A DNA stretch of 64,000 bases from Mycoplasmatota bacterium (GTDB taxonomy: Bacteria > Bacillota_I > Bacilli_A > Acholeplasmatales > Acholeplasmataceae): assembly GCA_018622495.1 (NCBI GenBank), contig CP076021.1:186001-250000 (forward strand), read 5' to 3'. Positions 33,731 through 41,528 of the stretch are shown in pieces. Both the position numbers and the translations under genes were made by a program. Positions within the stretch are counted from its first letter, which is position 1. Each line of letters begins with the position of its first letter. The notes under the pieces were generated by a model. The model saw only the letters and a program-made list of their open reading frames with translations. It was not told the DNA's origin and made no database searches.

Positions 33731-35355
33731 TAAGCAAGTCTCCTACCATTTTCTTTGTCAAAAATAAAAGTTTTATCTTTCTTAATTGAAAATTTGACTT
33801 TCTCCTTATTATGCAATTTTGCATTTTCACTTGATAATATAATTCTAAATGATTTAGTAATCGCGTGTGTATGAGTTGACACTAGCGATAAATCTCTACC
33901 TATTGTTTCAACAAATTGCGGATCTATGGTAAGTGGCCCTTGATCATCAAGGATATACCCTTCTGGTCGTATGCCAACAACAACTGAATGATTCTTTTCT
34001 TTTTTAAGTGATTCATCTTCAAAAATAACTTTATTATCTATTAAAACTTTGCCATCTTTTAATTCAGCATCATAAAGACCAATAGGTGGCGTACCTAAGA
34101 ATTTAGCAACAAATAAATTACTTGGTTCATCATAAACGTGTTGTGGAACACCTTTTTGTTGTTCTTCACCAAAGTTCATTAAGACGATTTCATCAGAAAT
34201 TGACATAGCTTCTTCTTGGTCATGTGTAACAAATATTGTTGTAATTCCTGTTTCTCTTTGAATACGTTTGATTTCTTCTCTTGTTTGAAGTCTTAAACGT
34301 GCATCTAAGTTAGAAAGTGGTTCATCTAGTAATAAAACTTTAGGTTTCTTAACTAATGCTCTCGCAATAGCAACTCTTTGTTGTTGCCCACCTGATAATT
34401 GTGCAGGGGTTTTTTCTAGTTGATCTTCAATCCCAACTAATTTTGCCATTTCAACCGCTCTTTCATTCATCAGTTTGCGATAATTAATAGCTTTAGCATC
34501 TTCTATTAATTTTATACTTTCAGGTATGATTTTTTCTAATTCAACACTTAATTTAGCTTCAAATTTAAGTTTATCCTTGCTAAATTCAGTAGAAGTTTTT
34601 TCAGTAACTTCTTTTTTCTTTAATTCATATGCAACTTCGGCTTCTTTTAATTTTGCTTTCATAATTGGAAGCAATTCTGCAAGATTTGCAGGTGTCATAT
34701 TTTTTCTTGCTTCGATATATTCAGCATCATATTTGCTCACAGCTGCTTTCATTTCTGCTTTTAGATCAACAAGAGCTTTTTTATGTAGTGCTTTAACTTC
34801 AGCAATATCACCTTTTTCAGCTTTAATTGCTTTGCTCTTTTTCTTAAATGATGCTTTTTCAGCAATAACACTGTTTTGATAAAGTGTTTTTGCTTCTGTT
34901 TCTAATTTTCTAAATTTATTTTTTAAAGATTCTAGTTTTTCTGTATATGCATAATAACTAGCTGCTTCTTGAGGACTTTCAATTAAATATGCTTGTTTAT
35001 AAGCTTCGTTAATTGATGTTTCTCTTAATCGCATGTTTTCTAATGGGAAAAGGATGTTTTTTCTCACTGTCATGTGAGGATAAAGTGCATAGTTTTGGAA
35101 TACTAATCCTATACCTCTTTTTTCAGGTGATAGTTGAGTAACATCTTCATCACCAAAAAATATTTTACCTTCTGTTGGATCTAATAACCCAGCAATCATG
35201 TACAGTGTTGTAGATTTCCCACAGCCAGATGGTCCTAATAAACCAACAAGCTTTCCACTTGGAATAGTAATATCCATATGGTCTACAGCAACTGTATCAT
35301 TGTTCCCTTTTTTGTCTAAAAAAACTTTGGTAAGATTCTCTAATTTAATCTCCAT
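33730..35355 (-). CDS. ABC importer ATPase (MsmK/UgpC type) with a ~175-residue coiled-coil insertion
   Basis: Walker A (GPSGCGKST, residue ~41), Q-loop ([10 protein letters not shown]), signature ([15 protein letters not shown], ~320), Walker B ([12 protein letters not shown]), H-loop ([11 protein letters not shown]) and a C-terminal TOBE-like domain (VGIRPEGY) are all intact. Between the Q-loop and the signature, residues about 112-292 form a Lys/Glu/Ala-rich helical insertion where family members have about 45 residues. From memory, Mycoplasma homologues such as MG187/MPN134 are similarly long. I start at 35355 because GGAG is only 2 bases from the first ATG but 11 from this one. It is the first gene of the operon. 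Confidence 0.9.
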   Translation of the reverse strand: MEIKLENLTKVFLDKKGNNDTVAVDHMDITIPSGKLVGLLGPSGCGKSTTLYMIAGLLDPTEGKIFFGDEDVTQLSPEKRGIGLVFQNYALYPHMTVRKNILFPLENMRLRETSINEAYKQAYLIESPQEAASYYAYTEKLESLKNKFRKLETEAKTLYQNSVIAEKASFKKKSKAIKAEKGDIAEVKALHKKALVDLKAEMKAAVSKYDAEYIEARKNMTPANLAELLPIMKAKLKEAEVAYELKKKEVTEKTSTEFSKDKLKFEAKLSVELEKIIPESIKLIEDAKAINYRKLMNERAVEMAKLVGIEDQLEKTPAQLSGGQQQRVAIARALVKKPKVLLLDEPLSNLDARLRLQTREEIKRIQRETGITTIFVTHDQEEAMSISDEIVLMNFGEEQQKGVPQHVYDEPSNLFVAKFLGTPPIGLYDAELKDGKVLIDNKVIFEDESLKKEKNHSVVVGIRPEGYILDDQGPLTIDPQFVETIGRDLSLVSTHTHAITKSFRIILSSENAKLHNKEKVKFSIKKDKTFIFDKENGRRLA

Positions 35356-35415
35356 AATCTTCATTACTCCTTCATTTTGCGCAAAATAAAAGTGCTACCT
35401 GAATATATAGTGCAC

Positions 35416-35493
35416 TTAGTGTTTTTTATATATGAAAAAAAGTTCCGTATTGGTTGTACTAATGGTTGTAGAAACTGCAACTAATAAATACAT
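35416..35493 (-). CDS. Possible 25-codon leader peptide of the ABC importer operon
   Basis: A short frame, MYLLVAVSTTISTTNTELFF and then IYKKH, begins with ATG after a well spaced TGAGGTGA. It lies between the operon promoter and the ATPase gene. It is rich in Thr and ends in a Phe/Lys run. There is no obvious terminator hairpin after it, so an attenuation role is only a guess; it may be non-functional. Confidence 0.35.
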   Translation of the reverse strand: MYLLVAVSTTISTTNTELFFIYKKH

Positions 35494-35601
35494 ACTCTTT
35501 CACCTCAATATGAGTTTATTATATAATAATATTTTTTAAAATTCAAACAATATCGATGCTTTAAATAATGAATTTTACACGGATTTTTCAAATATACATT
35601 T

Positions 35602-35654
35602 TGTAAGCGCTTATATTGTATTTGTATTATATGCTCATATCATAATTTTGTCAA
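35602..35654 (-). promoter_or_regulatory. Consensus promoter of the ABC importer operon with a cre-like operator
   Basis: On the minus strand TTGACA (35649-35654), a 17-bp spacer and TATAAT (35626-35631) make a perfect sigma-A promoter. TGTAAGCGCTTATA (35602-35615) lies just downstream of the start site. It has a palindromic TAAGCGCTTA core and fits the CcpA/LacI-family consensus TGWAANCGNTNWCA at all but one position. Carbon-source repression is a reasonable inference. The ~330 bases between the ATPase gene and the IS also hold the leader peptide frame and half of the asnS terminator. Confidence 0.75.
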
Positions 35655-35674
35655 TTCTATCTTTTTTTAAACTT

Positions 35675-35686
35675 AAAAAAAGCACC
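35675..35686 (-). terminator. Distal half of the asnS terminator, separated by an IS
   Basis: On the minus strand GGTGC followed by seven T residues. Its partner arm AAAAGCACC is at 37031-37039 on the other side of the IS3-type element. Removing the element and one target copy gives an ordinary hairpin with a ~13-base loop. Confidence 0.7.
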
Positions 35687-35713
35687 TTTGAATTAGTTCC
35701 TTAAAAACGGACA

Positions 35714-36616
35714 CTAATAAAAAAGAGACTGAAGAGCTTGATTCCTATATTCAATAGGAGCGAGCTCTTTTATTTTTTCTTGTAAACGCTCGTTGTTATA
35801 ATAACACATATAATTTTCAATAACAGCATATACATTTGATTTATATAAATGTTTTTCTCTGTATATACATTCTGTTTTGACAATTGCGAAAAATGATTCA
35901 ATTGGTGCGTTATCTACACTGCTACCTTTAGCTGATATAGATTGGGTAACACCTTCAGATAATAATTTTTCTTGATAAATATGATGCGTAAAATGCCACC
36001 CTTGATCAGAATGCATAATCAGTGTCATTCTTTGTTCATAAGGTATTTTCATAAATGCTTCATCTAATGTATCTAATACGAGTTTTAAATCAATATGGTC
36101 AGATAACTGCCAAGCAATAATAGATTTATCGTATAGATCTTTGATGGCACATAGATAGCTAAGTCCATCTCTACGAAAGATATAGGATATATCAATTGAC
36201 CATTTCTCATTAGGTTTATTTGTGGTAAAATCTCTTTGTACAACATTGGGTATATTGTGGTTGCTAGCCTTTGGATATGACCTTTGTTTTACACGAACAG
36301 TGGCTTTAAAGTCATTGATTCTCATATAGCGGTGTACGGTTCTATTGGTTAAAATGATACCGTATGCCGCTTTTATATGCATTCTTACAGATCTAATACC
36401 TCTACGATCATCTGCTTCATACATTTCTTTAACCATTTGATTAATTACTTCATTAAACGCCTTATGTTTTGGCCTACCTAATTTTATCCAATCATAATAT
36501 CCACTTCTAGAACAGCCTAATGTCTTACATAAGAGCTTAACTGAATATTTTTCTCTCTTCATTTCAATGATTTGATAGTATGCTTTGGTTAACCTTTCTT
36601 TAGGTAGGCTAGGCAT
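35714..36616 (-). CDS. IS3-family transposase OrfB (DDE integrase domain)
   Basis: A 300-residue protein with an rve/DDE catalytic core: WSIDISYI (first Asp), LIMHSDQGWHFT (second Asp) and KGSSVDNAPIESFF (Glu). All three catalytic residues are present and the frame is intact. It lies in the -1 frame relative to OrfA and overlaps it by 28 bases. Seven A residues there (about 36606-36612, codons ata aaa aaa) form a suitable -1 slippage site for making the OrfAB fusion. Confidence 0.93.
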   Translation of the reverse strand: MPSLPKERLTKAYYQIIEMKREKYSVKLLCKTLGCSRSGYYDWIKLGRPKHKAFNEVINQMVKEMYEADDRRGIRSVRMHIKAAYGIILTNRTVHRYMRINDFKATVRVKQRSYPKASNHNIPNVVQRDFTTNKPNEKWSIDISYIFRRDGLSYLCAIKDLYDKSIIAWQLSDHIDLKLVLDTLDEAFMKIPYEQRMTLIMHSDQGWHFTHHIYQEKLLSEGVTQSISAKGSSVDNAPIESFFAIVKTECIYREKHLYKSNVYAVIENYMCYYNNERLQEKIKELAPIEYRNQALQSLFY

Positions 36617-36921
36617 TTTTTTATATCTTCATATAACCTCACTTTTTCGATCAACGCTTCCTTGCTTAATGATTCTAAATCTTCCTCATATTTTTTGGGT
36701 CTTCCTTTTCTTGGGTTATCAGCTTTGGTTGCTTTCCCTCTAAGATCAATCACTGTCCCATATGTTTGATATTGTTTGACCCATTTGTATATTTGTGACT
36801 TGCTTCCAATATCATAGCGACGTACAATATCTGCTATACCTATATGATCATCTAGATATAATAATACGATTTGATTTTTTTCTTCGATACTATAACTTGT
36901 ATGTTTCTCATTCTTTCTCAT
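36589..36921 (-). CDS. IS3-family transposase OrfA (helix-turn-helix)
   Basis: A 110-residue protein with an N-terminal helix-turn-helix (YSIEEKNQIVLLYLDDHIGIADIVRRYDIGSKSQIYKWVKQY) and a basic linker ending in a short helical segment. It binds the IS ends. AGGAGG lies upstream of the ATG. Its last codons contain the A7 slippage site shared with orfB. Confidence 0.92.
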   Translation of the reverse strand: MRKNEKHTSYSIEEKNQIVLLYLDDHIGIADIVRRYDIGSKSQIYKWVKQYQTYGTVIDLRGKATKADNPRKGRPKKYEEDLESLSKEALIEKVRLYEDIKKCLAYLKKG

Positions 36922-37030
36922 CTAATTCCTCCTCTAATACTGTTTTTAGTATATCAAAAAAGACATACTAGATTGATTTCTAATATGTCTCTTTTTTTAT
37001 CGTGTCCGTTTTAAGGTAACGGATTCTGTT

Positions 37031-37039
37031 GGTGCTTTT
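37031..37039 (-). terminator. Proximal half of the asnS terminator
   Basis: On the minus strand AAAAGCACC directly follows the asnS stop. It would pair with GGTGCTTTTTTT at 35675-35686, now 1.3 kb away beyond the inserted IS. Confidence 0.65.
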
Positions 37040-37048
37040 ATCTTTATT

Positions 37049-38440
37049 TTAAAATTCGCAGTTTTTTGGTGTTCTAGGAAAAGGTATAACGTCTCTAATA
37101 TTTTCAACGCCTGTAAGATACATAATAAGTCTTTCAAATCCTAATCCAAAGCCTGCATGTTTACATCCACCATATCTTCTAAGATCTAAATACCAATTAA
37201 GTTCTTCTTTTGGCACATGCATTTCATCCATACGTTTGATGAGAAGATCTAATCTTTCTTCTCTTTGTGAACCCCCAATAAGTTCACCACTACCTGGTAC
37301 TAATAAATCCATCGCAGCAACCGTTTGACCGTCATCATTTTGTCTCATATAAAAAGCTTTAATATCTTTTGGCCAATCTGTAACAAACACAGGGCGTTTA
37401 AAGTGTACGTCTGTTAAGTATTTTTCGTGTTACGTATTTAAATCTTGACCTTGTACAGGTTTATTTTCAAATTTTGAACTTGCTTTTAATAAAATATCAA
37501 TTGCTTCTTTGTGTGTGACACGTGCAAATGGTTGTTCTAATACATTTTCTAATCGTTCTTTTAATCCTTTTTCAACAAATCTATTAAAAAATGCCATTTC
37601 TTCTGGTAGTTTATCAAATATATATTTGATAATATATTTAACCATCTTTTCAGCAATTTCCATATCTCTTGTTAAATCACAAAATGCCATTTCAGGTTCA
37701 ATCATCCAAAATTCAGATGCATGACGTTGTGTATTTGAATTTTCAGCTCTAAAAGTTGGTCCAAATGTATAAACATTTCTAAATGAAAGTGCATAAGCTT
37801 CAGCTTCTAATTGACCTGTCACTGTTAAGTTTGTTTTTTTACCAAAAAAGTCTTTTTTATAATCTATATTTCCTTCATCGTCTCTTGGCAATTTTTCAGG
37901 ATCAAGTGTTGATACGCTAAATGTTTGACCAGCACCTTCACCGTCGTTACCTGTGATAATTGGCGTATGTGTATAGACGAAGTTTTCTTTTTGGAAAAAA
38001 TCATGAATGGCAAATGCTGCAACACTTCTTAATCTAAACACTGCATGAAATAAGTTCGTACGTGTTCTTAAGTGAGCAACCTCTCTTAAAAACTCTCTTG
38101 TATGTCTTTTAGGTTGGATCGGATAGTTTTCTTCTGAATCACCTAATAACATGATGTTGGTTGCTTTTAATTCAAAAGGTTGTTTTCTCTCTGGTGTGAG
38201 TAATAGAACACCTTGAACTTGAATAGAACTACCTACTCTTAATTTTTGGATTTCAGCGAAATTCGAGAGCTTTTCTTCTTCATATACAACTTGAAGCTGT
38301 TCGAAAAAACTACCATCGTGAAAATTAATAAATCCGAATGTTTTTTGTGCACGATGGTTACGTACCCATCCGTGTAAAGTGATCTCTTTATTTTCATACG
38401 TTTTAGTGTCTCTAAATATTTGTTTTACAGTTGCTTCCAT
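37049..38440 (-). pseudogene. asnS: Asparaginyl-tRNA synthetase, interrupted by an in-frame TAA
   Basis: The 463-codon frame encodes a class IIb synthetase: N-terminal OB fold (ITLHGWVRNHRAQKTFGFINFHDG), motif 2 (PTFRAENSNTQRHASEFWM) and motif 3 ([15 protein letters not shown]). The TAA at 37430-37432 follows AAT ACG; the frame continues [20 protein letters not shown], and the family has Glu here (DLxTEHE). The start at 38440 is chosen because AGAAGG precedes it and the protein begins as its homologues do. A T-box leader lies upstream. The 3' terminator is split by an IS3-type element. Confidence 0.93.
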
Positions 38441-38477
38441 ATTATACCTTCTTCCTTTTATAAGGCGATTTTTATAT

Positions 38478-38717
38478 AAAAAAACGCCCTTAAATAATAA
38501 ATATCTAAGGACGATTGTCATCGCGGTACCACCTTAGTTCTAGAAATACTCTAGCCCTCTTTATCTTTAACGCAGATATACGGATGATTCTACTCTCATT
38601 AAATGATTTCTTTCATCTCTCAAAGTGTTAACTTAAATGGTCTTATGGTCAGTCTTTCACCTTCACTGACTCGCTATATCATATGTTTCCAATAAGCCTT
38701 GTCTTCTCAACGATTTA
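38478..38717 (-). promoter_or_regulatory. T-box riboswitch of asnS
   Basis: The conserved T-box sequence TGGTACCGCG lies at 38522-38531 on the minus strand. It is followed by a terminator, CGTCCTTA (38506-38513) pairing with TAAGGGCG (38485-38492), plus seven T residues. About 190 nt of structured leader precede it. An AAC triplet is present in the expected stem I region, but I could not fix the specifier with certainty. Uncharged tRNA-Asn should relieve termination. Confidence 0.88.
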
Positions 38718-38723
38718 TACCTT

Positions 38724-38752
38724 ATTATAAGTGATTATTCTTTTGTTGTCAA
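38724..38752 (-). promoter_or_regulatory. Consensus promoter of the asnS T-box transcript
   Basis: On the minus strand TTGACA (38747-38752), a 17-bp spacer and TATAAT (38724-38729). The -35 lies inside the 3' end of rmuC. Confidence 0.85.
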
Positions 38753-39868
38753 CGATTGATCATCAATCGATTCATAGACTTCTAATTCATCAAATTTAGC
38801 GTCTTCAATATATTCAAATTTTTTTCTGATTTTACCTGAAGATATGCTCACATCTTTAGCTTCTTTTGACAATTTATCAATTGATTTATTTAATGCATCC
38901 CATCTAGAAGCATAACGCTTAAATTCTATGCCTAATTTCTTTAATTCATCTAATATAACAGATGTTTGTTTATCTCTTTCAATGTTTTTAACAACCGTTA
39001 AAATTGTTGTTAATGTTGATATAAGTGTTGTTGGTGAAACAATCCAAACCTTTTTCTTTTGAGCATATAAGATAACATCCTCGTGATAAGCTGTAATTTC
39101 TGCGAAAATTGCTTCAGCAGGTATAAACATAAATGCTTGTTCTGAGGTTTCATCTTCAATAATATATTTACTTGCAATAGCGTCAATATGTTTTTTAACG
39201 TCTTGTTTAAAACTTTTTTCAGCATTTGCTCTTTCTAAATCACTTAGTTTTTTATCAACCATGCGTTGATAGTTTTCTAATGGGAATTTTGAGTCAACTG
39301 CAATGTCTCCGAGTGGTTTTGGTGCATGTAATAAAGCATCTACCATTGTGCCATTAGACATTTTCTTTTGCAGTTCATATAATTGTTTGTTATTCCCCAT
39401 GACAGATTGTAATATTTGTGTGAGTTGTACCTCACCAAATGTACCTCTAGACTTCTTATCAGTGAGTATATTATTTAACTGAACAACTTCAGTCGATAGT
39501 GATTCAATTTTCTTTTGTGCAACATCAATTTTAGCAAGTCTTTCGATTACATCATTAAACGTTTTATTCGTTTTTTCAAACCCTTGGCCTAGACGATTTT
39601 CTACTTTCTCATTAATGCTTTTCATTTGTGTGTTTATATGTTCCATCATATGCTCTTTAAATTTGTTTAGGTCTTCATGGTTCACTTTGTTTGCATCACC
39701 AAAAAGCTGTGTCATCTCAACACGTAAATCAGCATATTCTTTTTGAAAGTATAGTTTAAGATCAATATCATCTTGTGTTTTTGTATTTTTATTACTTACT
39801 TTAGTAAGTAAATAGATGACTAAAATTAAAATTAAGCCATTTAATCCTATGATAAAATAATCTAACAT
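38735..39868 (-). CDS. rmuC: RmuC-family DNA recombination protein
   Basis: A 377-residue protein with one N-terminal transmembrane helix (YFIIGLNGLILILVIYLLT), a long coiled coil, and the RmuC domain (SRGTFGEVQLTQIL, DSKFPLENYQRMVD, AFMFIPAEAIFAEI, VWIVSPTTLISTLTTI). RmuC has a nuclease-like core and limits inversions in E. coli; the exact activity is not settled. Its ATG is 14 bases after the stop of the upstream papain-like hydrolase gene. Confidence 0.92.
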   Translation of the reverse strand: MLDYFIIGLNGLILILVIYLLTKVSNKNTKTQDDIDLKLYFQKEYADLRVEMTQLFGDANKVNHEDLNKFKEHMMEHINTQMKSINEKVENRLGQGFEKTNKTFNDVIERLAKIDVAQKKIESLSTEVVQLNNILTDKKSRGTFGEVQLTQILQSVMGNNKQLYELQKKMSNGTMVDALLHAPKPLGDIAVDSKFPLENYQRMVDKKLSDLERANAEKSFKQDVKKHIDAIASKYIIEDETSEQAFMFIPAEAIFAEITAYHEDVILYAQKKKVWIVSPTTLISTLTTILTVVKNIERDKQTSVILDELKKLGIEFKRYASRWDALNKSIDKLSKEAKDVSISSGKIRKKFEYIEDAKFDELEVYESIDDQSLTTKE

Positions 39869-39881
39869 TTTAATATCCCTT

Positions 39882-40850
39882 CTAGGCTATATCTTCTAAA
39901 TGATAGATATGTACAACCTCATCAATGATTTCTACATACGTTGTGATATATGTATCCTTTGATAAAATAAGATCGTTTACTGATGTAATAAATCCATCAT
40001 CATTTAAGACTGTTGAATAGTTTTTTTGATCTTCAGGTTCAGCCATGACATGTTGATATGCTCTACTGATTAAATCGGTACAATAATACTTATATTCCAT
40101 ATCGAGAAAAAATAAATAATTATATAACGCTTGATTTGCTAACGTATCACCAAAATCACTAAGATTGTCAAGCTGCTCTTCCGTCACATCTTTAACTCTT
40201 AATCCTATAAATTCTGATCTATAATATGACCCATATGTTTCATAAGCAGGATCACTTTCGCTACGATACTCAGGATTTAACCAAATGTTTGTTGATTTTT
40301 CTTGTGCGGTTAATCTAGTCCCATGATCACCATCTCCTGGTGCTTTAATTACTTCTATAATCTCATCTATTCCATTTGCTAGTCCGATAGCTTCGTAGAA
40401 TGTATTATGATCTGATGCAAACATAGCATGTCCACCAAAATAGTATGTAATAAATTGATGAATACCAAAAACATGTGGAAATGGAGAATCTTGTGTCAAT
40501 ATAATATCCCCTGATTGGCCTAAATATTTTTGATCATCATCATAAAATACACTTCTTGTATCGTTCAATTCATAAGATGTTTCACGTGGAACTATGTGGT
40601 ATACGCGCTGTTGTATAACACCATCTCTATATTCAAAATCAACACTAACCTCTGAAGTTGCTCTATCTTTAAACGCTTCAATATCAGCATCAACTTGTAT
40701 GTTTTCATATGTAGAAACACCAAAACTATATACAATGCCACCTAAAACAAGCAATAAGAACATATTAAGTATTCTCACAACTAATCTTTTTTTGCGTTTT
40801 TTTATTTTATTTTTCTTGTTTTTCTTATTTATTTGTGTGAATATCATCAT
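39882..40850 (-). CDS. Membrane-anchored permuted papain-fold hydrolase (YiiX/YaeF-like)
   Basis: A 322-residue protein with a Lys-rich cytosolic start, one transmembrane helix (ILNMFLLLVLGGIVYSFGV) and an extracellular domain. The sequence order GDIILTQ, then FGGHAMF (His), then FYEAIG, and finally YYCTDLISRAYQ (Cys) matches circularly permuted NlpC/P60-like enzymes of the YiiX/YaeF group. Such enzymes cleave amide or ester bonds in peptidoglycan or lipids; the substrate here is unknown. AAAGGATA precedes the ATG, and rmuC follows by 14 bases. Confidence 0.68.
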   Translation of the reverse strand: MMIFTQINKKNKKNKIKKRKKRLVVRILNMFLLLVLGGIVYSFGVSTYENIQVDADIEAFKDRATSEVSVDFEYRDGVIQQRVYHIVPRETSYELNDTRSVFYDDDQKYLGQSGDIILTQDSPFPHVFGIHQFITYYFGGHAMFASDHNTFYEAIGLANGIDEIIEVIKAPGDGDHGTRLTAQEKSTNIWLNPEYRSESDPAYETYGSYYRSEFIGLRVKDVTEEQLDNLSDFGDTLANQALYNYLFFLDMEYKYYCTDLISRAYQHVMAEPEDQKNYSTVLNDDGFITSVNDLILSKDTYITTYVEIIDEVVHIYHLEDIA

Positions 40851-40887
40851 TATTATATCCTTTTGTATTTTAATTGAATTATATCAT

Positions 40888-40913
40888 AAAAAAGTAGTCA
40901 ATGACTACTTTTT
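40888..40913 (-). terminator. Terminator of the rpmH-rnpA-yidC-jag operon
   Basis: AAAAAAGTAGTC pairs with GACTACTTTTT around a very short loop. The jag stop codon is inside the right arm. Confidence 0.8.
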
Positions 40914-41524
40914 AGGTTTAATAACGAGTGCGCGGTTTTCACCTTCGCCTTCTGATTCAGTTGTAACATCGCGCCATTCGCTAAGTTTAGTGTGAACGAT
41001 GCGTCGATCATATGCATTCATAGGATCTAATTTAACAGCAATTCTTGTTCTAGCGACTTCTTTTGCGGTTTTAGTAGCTAGAATTTCAAGTTGTCGTTTA
41101 TGATTTTCAAAATAATTGCCAATATCAAGTGTAATCACAAGGTGCCCATCAACAAAAGTGTTTAAATAGTTTCTTAATAAATATTGAAGAGATCTTAAAG
41201 TACGTCCATCTCTACCAATAAGTAACGCATTTTCGTCACTTTCAACTAAATAACTTAATTCTTGACCATCATTTTTTGTTCTTGCTTCCATACGACAATC
41301 TACTTCTAGAGATTGTAATATATTTTCTAAGAACATTTTACCTTCGGTAACTAAGACAACATTAGGTGTTGCAGCATAGAATACAGTTGCTCCTATACCT
41401 AATAAACCTTTTTTCTCTTTAATGACTTCAAGTTTTATTTTATCACTTTGTATTCTTAACATTTCTGAAGCTTTTTTAATGCTTCATTTTCTGTTTTAGC
41501 TTCGAATTCAACTCTCTTTAACAT
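40905..41524 (-). pseudogene. jag: Jag/KhpB RNA-binding protein, frameshifted in a homopolymer
   Basis: Translation from the ATG at 41522-41524 gives LKRVEFEAKTENEALKK, the classical Jag N-domain, but stops soon after. The rest (KH domain, with the GRDGRT loop in LLIGRDGRTLRSLQ, and R3H domain, with RRIVHTKLSEWRDV and TESEGEGENRALVI) is in another frame. Adding one T to the T6 run at 41472-41477 restores KKASEMLRIQSDKI. A GGGTGA ribosome site inside the end of yidC supports this start. Jag binds RNA with KhpA and works with YidC. A one-base homopolymer loss is a typical long-read error. Confidence 0.87.
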
Positions 41525-41528
41525 CAAA

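Larger units (their letters stand above)
35695..37022 (-). mobile_element. IS3-family (IS150-like) insertion sequence
   Basis: Imperfect inverted repeats include TTAAAAACGGACACT near the left end and the complement of TTAAAACGGACACG at the right end. A candidate 3-bp target duplication ATT occurs at 35692-35694 and 37023-37025. Two overlapping transposase frames fill the 1.3-kb interior. The element lies in the loop of the asnS terminator. Confidence 0.85.

Noticed and set aside
34526-34879. 117-codon + strand frame opposite the ABC ATPase insertion
   Set aside because: Low-complexity Ser/Phe/Ala sequence is what the complement of Lys/Glu/Ala coiled coil gives; no start signals.
36600-36616. 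orfA/orfB break in the IS3 element as another sequencing frameshift
   Set aside because: The A7 run at the overlap is the normal programmed -1 frameshift arrangement of IS3-family elements.
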